Positions 9,238 through 17,375 of a stretch of 64,000 nucleotides of DNA are shown here, piece after piece. The notes under the pieces are model-generated. The model was not told the origin of the DNA. It did no database searches and worked only from the letters and a program-made list of their open reading frames with translations. Source of the stretch: Caldilineaceae bacterium (GTDB lineage Bacteria; Chloroflexota; Anaerolineae; Caldilineales; Caldilineaceae); contig JAPKMW010000023.1 in assembly GCA_026645575.1 (NCBI GenBank), positions 1-64,000 of the forward strand, written 5' to 3'. Made by a program: the position numbers and the translations under genes. Position 1 is the stretch's first letter, and the number at the start of each line of letters is the position of its first letter.

Positions 9238-11976
9238 CTACCGTTGGATAAAGGGCAAATAGACAGGATGGTTCGACGCGCCATCGGTCGATTCGTCAAA
9301 GGCGGTGGCGTCAATACTCAAATCCACTTCCCCATTGGCGTCTGGCATGTCCAATTCAGCCGGCAAGACGCCGGCCGGGAGTAAACCGTAGGCGTCAACA
9401 AAGAAGAGAAAGGGCCGACGCTGTTGCAAGCCAATCAGCAGGGGAACGGTGGCGTCGGCCTTGGGCGCCAGGGTGGTGGGCAGCGCTAGAACAGCGCCAA
9501 CGCCACCGGGTCCGTCATCGGCATTTAGCAACAGGTTGCCACCACTCAAGGCGGCAACGCGCAGATAGCTCGCAGTCAGCATCAGCTTTGAGTGATTGGT
9601 AAAGTTTACGGTCAAGCGCACGACGCCCGCTGGGGCATAAGGCGCCGGTGTTGGGTCATAGCTGATCCGCAGTTGTTTACTCTTGAGCAGAGCGTTGATC
9701 CGAGTGGCCCCAGCAACACGACAAGACGAAAATTCTGCGGCGCCTTGTGGGCCGATGGCAGTGGCCGTGACAAAGGCGCCATCAGGGATTACCGGCAGGA
9801 AAGTGCCACGATAGGTGGCGTTGCCACTGCCATCGGTGGTCGTAGCCAGCGTGCCAAGGAGTTGTTCGCCTTCGCCAAAACGGCTAGGATCGCAACTCCG
9901 GTTGGCGTAAAAGGCAAGGGTAAAGGGGGTATTGGGGGTGCTGTTAAAGATGCCTTCCACGGTGGTGGCGCGGTTGAGCCGCACCCCACTGACCACCGGG
10001 AAATTTTGCAATCCATTGGCGCCTTGATCAGCATCACCGGGATCATTGAGGGTGACGCCATCCGCGTTGAGGTCGATGCCCAGACCACCGTTGTTTGCGA
10101 TGATATTGTCGGTCGCCAGCGTCACAACCAGGTGGGGACGATCACCAGTCACCGCCACGCCGATGCCGCCGTTCTCGGTAATCCGATTCCCCTCTACCTG
10201 GTAGGGACCATCACGGAACGAGAAGTTAACCCCCTGTCCGCCATTGCCTGTGATCTCATTATGTCGCAGGGTGCTGCCGCTCCCACTACCGATCGCCAGG
10301 CCATCCCCCTGGTTATGCGCAATCAGATTGTCTTCTACAAGACAGGCGCCATCGGCAAAACAGCTTATCCCGCTGCCATTGGCGGTCACGGCATTTGCCC
10401 GAATCACGGACGCCGCCCGCGCCGTAGCGATGCCCGTACCGCCATTATGCGCCACCAGATTATTCTGAATAGTAACCGGAAACGATTCAGCCATTTGCAC
10501 CCCGGCGCCACGGTTGCCCAACGGCGCGCCATTCAGCGCCAGACCAATCCGATTCGCTTCCACCAACACGTTACTGGCTTGATCAAGCAGGATGCCCCCC
10601 TCATTCCCCACGATGAGGTTACCCACAATCTCATTCGCGCTATCGGCCAGTGCGCTGACCTGTAGCCCGCGCGTATTCCCCGCCGCCCGATTGCCACTCG
10701 GATCGGCGCCCAAAAAGTTCCCTTCAAGCCGATTACCGCCGGCCCCACCCCAAAGGATGATGCCGGGGCCAGTAAAGTGGTTGATGGCTAGACCACGGAT
10801 GACGCTTTGGTTACCATCAATGCGCAAGCCTTCGCCAAAGGTATTTTGTCCTGGCGTCAAGCCACTGCCGTCGATTTCGATCAGAATCACAGCGTCCAAC
10901 TCCGCCGGGTTAGAGGTAGTCGCTGGCCGGGCGCCCGGCTGCGAGTAGCCGTCAAGCAGTACCGCTTCCTGAATCGTCGGCAAAGGCGTCGTCAGTTTGA
11001 TTGTATGCGGCCCGGCGCCGGGAATGTTGAAGGTGATCGTGTCGGCGCCGACTCTGGCATTGGCAGCGACGAGGGCTTCGTGCAAGGTGCATTCCACTCG
11101 GTTACAGATGCCGTCGCCGGGATCAGCGGTGCTGTTGACCACCAAGTCCACGTCGCTGTCACAATAGCTACCGCCGGCCACTGTGCGCACATAGAGATCC
11201 ACAATCTGTTCTGCCGTCAAGGCGCGGTTGAAGACGGCAAATTCATCGAGCAGCCCGCCCCAATATTGCTGCTGATAGCCATCTTCCGCTGACGAATAGC
11301 CCATCCAGAGCGGTTGGTCGTTGATGGTCGGGTTCACATCCTCTTTGGCGCCAATCAGCACGCCATCGACCCAAAGCTCCCCATGCAGGCCGTTACGGAG
11401 AATGACGGCGTGATGCCAGCGGCTATCCACATAGTTATAGCCACTGGTCTGGATATTCTTGAAATCGCGATCATACATAAAGATCAGTTGGGGCGGTCTG
11501 ACCGGGTTGGGGCTATTTTGGACGCCCAAAAAGAAATCACTGAACCAGGTCGTTTTATCAAGGATCTTCTGTCCATAGCCAATCTGGGGCGGGAGGCGCC
11601 CATCGTTGAGGAACCAAATGGCGACGGTGTATTGCTCCCAAGCGGGAATGTCCAACCCCGTGCCATAATCGACATAGGCGCCGCCGTTGAAGGTCAATGC
11701 CTGGCCGATTTTCCCGCTGGACAAAGGAACGGCGCCGACGATGCTCCCGCGTAAGGCGCCATAGGTCGGTTGCATGGGGTCGGCGACGTTGTCATAACGC
11801 CAGTAGCCGACCATGGCGTTATCGAATTTACTCTCGCAGGCGGCGCCTGTTTGCGCTACCACCGGGGCAGGCGCGACCAAGCCCAAAACCAAACTACAGA
11901 GCATCAGCAGCAACAGTGGGGTTGAGGGCGGTCTTGCATTCAGTGGTCGGATTGACCACAGCCTGTTGTTCTTCAT
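9238..11976 (-). CDS. Secreted LamG/CSLREA/beta-helix protein with YLP tail
   Basis: An exported protein of 912 residues. A signal peptide ends near VVAQ (residue about 42); then comes a LamG/concanavalin-like domain (WRYDNVADP, SGKIGQALTFNGG, YVDYG; WHHAVILRNG), a CSLREA-like segment (VNSTADPGDGIC...CTLHEA) and many beta-helix turns (N-N-L-V-A-H-N-G-G-T-G-I type). The last 130 residues, from YDPTPAP, match the C-terminal domain of the protein at 6065-9013, and the chain ends in PVYLPFIQR. AGGAGG six bases upstream fixes the start. It lies 25 nt after the stop of the gene at 12002 and is probably cotranscribed. Confidence 0.87.
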   Translation of the reverse strand: MKNNRLWSIRPLNARPPSTPLLLLMLCSLVLGLVAPAPVVAQTGAACESKFDNAMVGYWRYDNVADPMQPTYGALRGSIVGAVPLSSGKIGQALTFNGGAYVDYGTGLDIPAWEQYTVAIWFLNDGRLPPQIGYGQKILDKTTWFSDFFLGVQNSPNPVRPPQLIFMYDRDFKNIQTSGYNYVDSRWHHAVILRNGLHGELWVDGVLIGAKEDVNPTINDQPLWMGYSSAEDGYQQQYWGGLLDEFAVFNRALTAEQIVDLYVRTVAGGSYCDSDVDLVVNSTADPGDGICNRVECTLHEALVAANARVGADTITFNIPGAGPHTIKLTTPLPTIQEAVLLDGYSQPGARPATTSNPAELDAVILIEIDGSGLTPGQNTFGEGLRIDGNQSVIRGLAINHFTGPGIILWGGAGGNRLEGNFLGADPSGNRAAGNTRGLQVSALADSANEIVGNLIVGNEGGILLDQASNVLVEANRIGLALNGAPLGNRGAGVQMAESFPVTIQNNLVAHNGGTGIATARAASVIRANAVTANGSGISCFADGACLVEDNLIAHNQGDGLAIGSGSGSTLRHNEITGNGGQGVNFSFRDGPYQVEGNRITENGGIGVAVTGDRPHLVVTLATDNIIANNGGLGIDLNADGVTLNDPGDADQGANGLQNFPVVSGVRLNRATTVEGIFNSTPNTPFTLAFYANRSCDPSRFGEGEQLLGTLATTTDGSGNATYRGTFLPVIPDGAFVTATAIGPQGAAEFSSCRVAGATRINALLKSKQLRISYDPTPAPYAPAGVVRLTVNFTNHSKLMLTASYLRVAALSGGNLLLNADDGPGGVGAVLALPTTLAPKADATVPLLIGLQQRRPFLFFVDAYGLLPAGVLPAELDMPDANGEVDLSIDATAFDESTDGASNHPVYLPFIQR

Positions 11977-12001
11977 AACTCTCCTCCTGGTTCTTTGCGG
12001 G

Positions 12002-12874
12002 CTACCGATTAATTAGTGGGAAAAAAGCACGATTAAGCTGTGTGACATCGGCAGGGTTGGCGCCCACAGGTTCACTCAAGTAGGCAGCGCCGGCTTCCTC
12101 ATCAGGCGGCAAATAGTCAGCATCAGCCGCAATGAGCAAGCGTTTCTCAAATTTGTTGATCTCCGAGGTGGCATCAATGGCGCTGATCAGCGTCAAGAAG
12201 TCCTGACTTCCTTCTAGTGGGCTAGGTGGCTCATCGGCTTCATCACCGCTGAGCGCCACCCAAAAGCGTACGGCATTGCGAAGAATCAGCGTGACCAGAT
12301 CATTGTCATAGCCGGCGGCCAAACCGGTAAAGCGCGGTTGGTCGGCGCTATCACGCCAGCCATTGCGCAGAACCACCGTAAGTAGATCATTGCCACCGCC
12401 GCCGGTGATGGCCGCCACTCCGTCGCCATCGAGCAAGACATCGTTGCCGGCATCACCACGCAGTTGATCATAGTCGCCGCCATCCGGGTTGGGCGCCCTT
12501 ATGACCGCTTGCCGTTGCCAGATGGCGTTTGGGGCATTGCTGCGGATAAAGACATAGACGGCGCCAGTCAATCCGCCTTCCGCCGGCGCGCTAACCACAG
12601 CCGTATCGCCGGAAAGGGCCACCGCCTGCCCAAAATAGCCATCGGCGCTGACAGCGGCTTTCAAATAGGCTTGCTGGACAACCGTCAGGTCACTCGTTGC
12701 TGTATTCACGCCTGGATCAGCCGTGCGAACGGGTTGCGCACCCCGCACAGTGGAGAGTGGGCAGAGAGCCAGGAGAGCCAGGAGCATCGCCAGGATCTGG
12801 GTGCGTCGCACCTTTGTTCCATAACACTGGCAAGTTAGGGAGCGATCAAGCACCCGCTTGTTCGTTTGCAACAT
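12002..12874 (-). CDS. Secreted protein with FG-GAP and RTX-like segments, YLP-type tail
   Basis: About 290 residues from the preferred ATG at 12874. Earlier in-frame ATGs up to 12973 would bury the signal peptide. The hydrophobic stretch ILAMLLALLALCPLSTVRG is the likely signal peptide. Next comes one FG-GAP-like blade (DGYFGQAVALSGDTAVV) and a short glycine/aspartate segment (GDAGNDVLLDGDG, GGGGNDLL) resembling calcium-binding RTX repeats. It ends RAFFPLINR, a variant of the shared tail. It heads a minus-strand run with the gene at 9238-11976. It may be a shortened relative of a longer propeller protein. Confidence 0.7.
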   Translation of the reverse strand: MLQTNKRVLDRSLTCQCYGTKVRRTQILAMLLALLALCPLSTVRGAQPVRTADPGVNTATSDLTVVQQAYLKAAVSADGYFGQAVALSGDTAVVSAPAEGGLTGAVYVFIRSNAPNAIWQRQAVIRAPNPDGGDYDQLRGDAGNDVLLDGDGVAAITGGGGNDLLTVVLRNGWRDSADQPRFTGLAAGYDNDLVTLILRNAVRFWVALSGDEADEPPSPLEGSQDFLTLISAIDATSEINKFEKRLLIAADADYLPPDEEAGAAYLSEPVGANPADVTQLNRAFFPLINR

Positions 12875-13179
12875 AATAAATTGCGCCTTTCCCTTGCTGG
12901 TAGCGTCAATTAGCGGTGGCAGAAGTGGCCGTGCAGTAGCTCCGATGTCACCAAGGGATCTTCGCTGAAGCAATTAGTTTTACCAGTAAATATTGCTATT
13001 TATTTTAGCAAACACCAGGCGTGGAAGCAACTAATCAACTTGCCAGTCATTTACCTGCCCAAGTAGCCAGATAGATCGACCTAATTGTTTGCAAACTTTA
13101 TTATTATCTACAATCCTGTTAGCGATTATTGCTGTAAACGTATGCGCGCATACCAACAAGAGCGCGGGGGCTTACGGCC
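12875..13179. other. Intergenic region between two minus-strand genes
   Basis: No gene is visible on either strand apart from ORFs antisense to the neighbours. It should hold the promoter of the gene starting at 12874, but I cannot place a good -35/-10 pair. A small AT-rich dyad lies around 12975-13010. Confidence 0.35.
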
Positions 13180-13250
13180 AACAATAAAGTCTGCACGACC
13201 TAGTGGATTGCTTGCCAAGCAATCCACTAGGTCGTGCAGACTTTATTGTT
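13180..13250. repeat. 71-nt near-perfect palindrome (about 34-bp arms)
   Basis: Positions 13180-13213 and 13217-13250 are perfect reverse complements with only three central bases between, an exceptionally long cruciform-capable palindrome. It begins 17 bases past the stop codon of the NanE-type gene (minus strand) and probably ends its transcript. I find no second copy in the window. Confidence 0.85.
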
Positions 13251-13267
13251 ACTTTTCTCTTGTGGTC

Positions 13268-13972
13268 CTACTGTTTTGTCAAGGCGTCCACAAACCAACG
13301 GGTAATTTGTTGGGGACGGGTGATCGCGCCGCCAACCACCACCGCAGTCGCCCCAAGGGCCAGCGCCTGGTTCACCTCGGTCGGCAGTTTGAAGCGCCCT
13401 TCAGCCAGCAGCGGCACAGTCAGGCGCGCAGCCAACTGTTCCACCAACGCCAGATCAGGGCTGGGCTGTTGCGGACTGTCGGCGGTGTAACCGGACATGG
13501 TGGTCGAAATCATGTCGGCGCCGGCGGCTTCAGCAGCCAGCCCTTCGTCGACCGTGGCAATATCGGCCAAGACCAGCCGTCCCGTTTCGGCGTGAATAGC
13601 GGCAATAAAGTCAGCCAGGGTTCCCGGTTGGGGACGAGGGCGCGCCGTGGCATCGATGGCGATGAGGTCGGCGCCGGCGGCGGCCACCGCTTTGGCATGG
13701 GCCAATGTCGGTGTGATGTAGACTGGGTAGCCTGGGATATCTTCTTTGTAAAGACCAATAATAGGCAGATCGATAGCGGCGCGAATGGCGGCAATATCCA
13801 CTGGCGTGTTCGCACGAATGGCGACTGCCCCCCCTTCCTTGGCCGCCACTGCCATCCGCGCCATGATCGCCGCGCCATAGAGCGGTTCATGGGGCAAGGC
13901 TTGACAAGAAACAATAAGACCGCCGCGTAGCTTGTTAACAAGCGCTTGCAGTTGATGCACGTGGATTGACAT
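13268..13972 (-). CDS. nanE: N-acetylmannosamine-6-phosphate 2-epimerase (NanE family)
   Basis: Converts ManNAc-6-phosphate to GlcNAc-6-phosphate in sialic-acid/ManNAc use, in the cytoplasm. The 234-residue TIM-barrel sequence carries the family landmarks in order: [11 protein letters not shown] near the N-terminus, [16 protein letters not shown] and [16 protein letters not shown], and the phosphate-binding [10 protein letters not shown] and [10 protein letters not shown] at the C-terminus. The length is normal. Other sialic-acid genes are not next to it; a ROK-family gene lies about 50 kb away at the window's right edge. The stop is followed by the long palindrome at 13180-13250. Confidence 0.88.
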   Translation of the reverse strand: MSIHVHQLQALVNKLRGGLIVSCQALPHEPLYGAAIMARMAVAAKEGGAVAIRANTPVDIAAIRAAIDLPIIGLYKEDIPGYPVYITPTLAHAKAVAAAGADLIAIDATARPRPQPGTLADFIAAIHAETGRLVLADIATVDEGLAAEAAGADMISTTMSGYTADSPQQPSPDLALVEQLAARLTVPLLAEGRFKLPTEVNQALALGATAVVVGGAITRPQQITRWFVDALTKQ

Positions 13973-14144
13973 ACTTTCTTTTCTGATGCCTCCCAGTAAA
14001 GATAAAATTAATGAAGTGCCTACTAGCCTCTATTGTCGCACGAATGAATAGGCAATGGCAATCTCAACCGGGAGCAAGCCGATGTCACCGCAGTAAATTC
14101 ACAAAACACCTGTTCTAAAATTCCACTTTTCCGAACTTTTGGTG

Positions 14145-14150
14145 TATACT
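14145..14150 (+). promoter_or_regulatory. Candidate -10 for a leaderless transcript
   Basis: TATACT ends only seven bases before the ATG at 14158, and no Shine-Dalgarno lies between. A start of transcription at or next to the ATG would make this a leaderless mRNA. The -35 region is poor. Confidence 0.4.
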
Positions 14151-14157
14151 CCTGCGT

Positions 14158-14859
14158 ATGGCCATACCCGACCCGACGATTCGTCGTCTCCTGCGCGAAC
14201 ACTTCTCCGGGGCGTCGCCCATCCAGGTGACGACAGAGCAACGCGCCGAGTGGGCAACGCAAATTCGCCAGCGGCTGGCCGGCATGAAGTATATCGAGGC
14301 CGAGCGCAGCCCCTATTCCATCGATCAACGGGAAAAGGATCGCTTTATCTGTGCCTTTTCGATCAATGAACCATCGGACTTTCGCTACTATGCGGATAGC
14401 ACTCATTTTAATGTTAAAACCGACGAACAGGGTCAATTGGCCGTTGGCCACTGGAGCCACACGGCACTCATTTCCAACCTAGATGAGCTTGTCGCCTTTG
14501 TTACCGCCTGCCAGGAAGTGGTGGAGCGTAAGATTGCCCAGAAGAGCCGCCGGCAAAAGGTGCGCGATCTCAAAGCCCAGGCGATTGTAGCCCAGGTCAA
14601 GAAGATCGCCAAAGAGGACAAGTTCGACTTTTACACCGAAACCGACACCCAAAAGTTGACCCTCTACGTCCGCCTCTCCGACAAAGAGAGCGTGGAGTTG
14701 CAGATCCCCTTCTCCAAGTTTGAAGAGGTGCTGCCCCAGTTGCGTGCCTCGATTGGAGCGGTGCGCGAACTCAATGCTCGTGGCATCAAATTCAAGGTCG
14801 GCCAATTTAGTCCATCCAGTTGGCGCAGTCAACAGTGGATTCGGCATGAGACGTTATAG
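14158..14859 (+). CDS. Unknown cytoplasmic protein, first gene of a MoxR/vWA trio
   Basis: A 233-residue protein with no signal peptide or membrane segment. The N-terminal half is mixed alpha/beta (PIQVTTEQRAEW, FICAFSINEP, HFNVKTDEQG). A charged helical stretch near residues 120-155 (VVERKIAQKSRRQKVRDLKAQ) may be coiled coil, and a second alpha/beta part follows (FDFYTETDTQKLTLYVRL). I do not recognise a family. It is followed by a MoxR-type ATPase and a vWA protein on the same strand, so it may be their adaptor or client (inference from position). Confidence 0.75.
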   Translation: MAIPDPTIRRLLREHFSGASPIQVTTEQRAEWATQIRQRLAGMKYIEAERSPYSIDQREKDRFICAFSINEPSDFRYYADSTHFNVKTDEQGQLAVGHWSHTALISNLDELVAFVTACQEVVERKIAQKSRRQKVRDLKAQAIVAQVKKIAKEDKFDFYTETDTQKLTLYVRLSDKESVELQIPFSKFEEVLPQLRASIGAVRELNARGIKFKVGQFSPSSWRSQQWIRHETL

Positions 14860-14909
14860 ATCGTTAGTTGGTTTCGACAAGCTCAACTAACTAACCAACC
14901 AACCCAATT

Positions 14910-15995
14910 ATGGCAATTCGACTTGACGCACAAGAACTACACGAACTATTACGCTTGACGCCGCCGGCCCAGAACATTATGCTCATTGGGCGACATGGCA
15001 TTGGCAAATCGGAGATCATCACTGCGTTTTACCGGCGCCAGGGGATGAAGGTGGTCGCCTTTTTTCTGGGGCAGATGAGCGATCCCGGTGATTTGATCGG
15101 CCTGCTACACAAGGACGAGGAGAGCGGACGTTCGGTCTTTTTGCCCCCCTATTGGTGGCCACAACCGGATGAGCCGATTGTTCTCTTCCTGGATGAGTTG
15201 AACCGGGCGCGCCCGGAAATTTTACAGGCAGTGCATGACCTGGCGCTCAACAAGCGGCTGGCCGGTAAACAACTACCCGCCGGCAGCATGGTTATCGCCG
15301 CCGTCAACGAGGGGGACGAATATCAACTGACCGAACTCGATCCGGCGCTGGTCTCTCGCTTTAACCTCTATGAGTTTGCCCCCACGGTGGAAGAGTGGCT
15401 GGTATGGGCGAGCAATCATGATGTCGATGAACGGGTGATCGCCTTTATCCAGAAACATCACCATCACCTGGATGGCGAGCGGGTGGGGCAGGAAGAAGCG
15501 ATGCAACATGCCGGGTTGGTCAAGCTGCCGGACCGCCGTTCGTGGGTGCGCGTCTCGGACTTTATCAAGCCGCACCAGCAATTGGGCGAATTGGCGCTCA
15601 AAGCCATCGCCGGTATGGTGGGCATTCAAGCCGCGCTGGCCTTCCAACAAAGTTTGATCGCCGCTGCAAAACTCAATGTAGAACAGGTGCTGCTCCACTT
15701 CCCTCGCCATCGCGCCAAGCTCAAAGAGATGTCGCTGCAAGAGATTGTGCTGCTGAATGAACAGATCATGCTCTGGCTCAACAGCAAGCGTTACGCCGCC
15801 GCAGATGCCGACGCCATCCGCACCAATCTGCTGGCCTATCTCAAAGCGCTCAAACAGATGAAAAACCAGGAAGCTGTCGCCCACTTCGCTTCGCTCATGG
15901 AGCAGAGCCAATATGAACAGGGCGCCAACTTTATCTCCGAGTCGCTGGAGATTATCCTGTTCCTGACGGAGTATGTGCAGGGGATTCAGGTTTAA
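14910..15995 (+). CDS. MoxR-type AAA+ ATPase
   Basis: A 361-residue AAA+ ATPase. Walker A GRHGIGKSE is at residues 27-35, Walker B LFLDELNRA near 91-99, a sensor-like VIAAVNEGD near 130, and an arginine-finger region DPALVSRF near 147. The layout fits MoxR-family chaperone ATPases, which pair with vWA proteins to remodel or activate a target, and the next gene is such a vWA protein. There is no strong Shine-Dalgarno. The short spacing from the preceding gene (50 nt, with a small stem GTTAGTTG/CAACTAAC) suggests an operon. Confidence 0.88.
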   Translation: MAIRLDAQELHELLRLTPPAQNIMLIGRHGIGKSEIITAFYRRQGMKVVAFFLGQMSDPGDLIGLLHKDEESGRSVFLPPYWWPQPDEPIVLFLDELNRARPEILQAVHDLALNKRLAGKQLPAGSMVIAAVNEGDEYQLTELDPALVSRFNLYEFAPTVEEWLVWASNHDVDERVIAFIQKHHHHLDGERVGQEEAMQHAGLVKLPDRRSWVRVSDFIKPHQQLGELALKAIAGMVGIQAALAFQQSLIAAAKLNVEQVLLHFPRHRAKLKEMSLQEIVLLNEQIMLWLNSKRYAAADADAIRTNLLAYLKALKQMKNQEAVAHFASLMEQSQYEQGANFISESLEIILFLTEYVQGIQV

Positions 15996-16004
15996 TGGTG
16001 GCAG

Positions 16005-16064
16005 TGGATATTGGGTACTGGATATTGAATATTTCAACTACCGAATATCCAATACCCAATATCT
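16005..16064. repeat. Inverted repeat between MoxR and vWA genes
   Basis: Arms 16005-16027 and 16042-16064 pair over about 22 bp with one or two mismatches (GGATATTGGGTA...GGATATT type). It lies between two genes that should be cotranscribed, so it may not be a simple terminator. The ATTGGGTA core recurs at 72-158. Confidence 0.65.
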
Positions 16065-16080
16065 CGTAATTTAACTACCC

Positions 16081-17346
16081 ATGTCCACACGCGAACGCAT
16101 CCGCCAAGCCATTGAACGCTGGTTTCTGGTCGAACCGCTGCTCTTTGCCGCATGGACGACCCATGATCTGGTGATGGAACCGCGCATTGCAACGGTGCGA
16201 GTGCGCCAGGGGAAGATTGAGGTCAACCCAGCCTTTATTGATGATCTGGACAAACGACAGTTGGAAGCGGTTCTGCGTTTTGAGGCGACGCGCATTCTGC
16301 TCAAACATCCCTACCAGCGGCGCAAGGAGAACGCCCCCATCGCCTATGCCGCCAGCAATGTGACCTTGCAGGAGTATTTGCAGACTGATCTGCCTTTTCC
16401 CAATGCCCGCGCCCTCTTTGGCAGCGACGAGTTTAACCAACAATATTTTGAGTTCTACTACCAGAAATTGCTGGAACTAGCCGATGCAGGTGTGGGCAGC
16501 GGTGCAGGGGAGGCGGCAACGGATACAGGCGGCAATCAGGGTTCCGGTGATGGGCAAATAGCCAACGATGAGGCGAACGATGCAACAGGTAACGAACCGG
16601 CAGAGGAAGCCGCACCACCGGAGAAAAGTCCGTCAACGCTGGAACAGTACACCAGCGACGAAGAAACCGCCCGTGAGAACACCGAAGATTGGGATGAAGA
16701 CACCCTCTTTGATGAGCGGATCAACGAGGTGATTCGGGTGGCGCAGGCGAGCAACCGCTGGGGGAGCATTGTCGGCAAATTGCGGGAACGGGTGCTGGCC
16801 GCGCTCAAACCCAAGCTGGATTACCGGGCCATTTTGCGCCAATTCCGCACCTCAATTTTGGCGACCAACCGGGTGTTGACCCGCATGAAACCCAGCCGCC
16901 GCTATGGCTTTCAATACATGGGCAGTCGCCGCGACTTCACCACCAAGCTGCTCGTTGCCATCGATGTCAGCGGGTCGATCCCCAGCGCCGACCTGGAGCG
17001 GGGCTTTTCGCTCATCAACCAATTTTTCCGCTATGGTATCGAGCAGATTGATGTGATCCAGTTTGATACGGAAGTCAAAGGCCCGCCGCTCACCCTAAAA
17101 CGGGCGCGGCGAGCGGTGGAAGTTCTGGGGCGGGGCGGCACCAGCTTTGCGCCGGTGCTGGCCTACATTGATGAACACCGCGACTATGACGGCCTGATTA
17201 TTTTCACCGATGGCTACGCATCAGTTCCGGCCAAGCCGCAAAACCGTCACACCCGCATCCTCTGGCTCTTCAACCACGAAACGAACTACAAAGCAATGGC
17301 AGGCGGGTTGCGCGCTATTGGTCAGGCGGCGTTTCTGAAAGAATAG
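16081..17346 (+). CDS. vWA-like protein partnering the MoxR ATPase (DUF2201-like)
   Basis: A 421-residue cytoplasmic protein. The N-terminal ~130 residues resemble the metallopeptidase-like domain seen in DUF2201 proteins (a catalytic HExxH is not visible). A very acidic, Gly/Ser/Asn-rich linker follows at about 140-225, then a vWA domain with the MIDAS motif DVSGSIPS near 294-300, a GGTSFAPV threonine loop and a FTDGYA aspartate. The family normally works with MoxR-type ATPases, as the gene order here implies. It converges on the STAND gene at 17376 with only 29 nt between. Confidence 0.83.
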   Translation: MSTRERIRQAIERWFLVEPLLFAAWTTHDLVMEPRIATVRVRQGKIEVNPAFIDDLDKRQLEAVLRFEATRILLKHPYQRRKENAPIAYAASNVTLQEYLQTDLPFPNARALFGSDEFNQQYFEFYYQKLLELADAGVGSGAGEAATDTGGNQGSGDGQIANDEANDATGNEPAEEAAPPEKSPSTLEQYTSDEETARENTEDWDEDTLFDERINEVIRVAQASNRWGSIVGKLRERVLAALKPKLDYRAILRQFRTSILATNRVLTRMKPSRRYGFQYMGSRRDFTTKLLVAIDVSGSIPSADLERGFSLINQFFRYGIEQIDVIQFDTEVKGPPLTLKRARRAVEVLGRGGTSFAPVLAYIDEHRDYDGLIIFTDGYASVPAKPQNRHTRILWLFNHETNYKAMAGGLRAIGQAAFLKE

Positions 17347-17375
17347 GATTTTGTTAAGTAAAGCGCGAAAAGGCT

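Noticed and set aside
6546..12838. Many plus-strand ORFs opposite the secreted proteins
   Set aside because: Low-complexity translations typical of GC-rich repeat genes read on the wrong strand; no signal peptides or domains.
13085..13930. Long plus-strand ORF antisense to the NanE-type gene
   Set aside because: Shadow frame: no family features, poor start, and the opposite strand encodes a complete, well-conserved enzyme.
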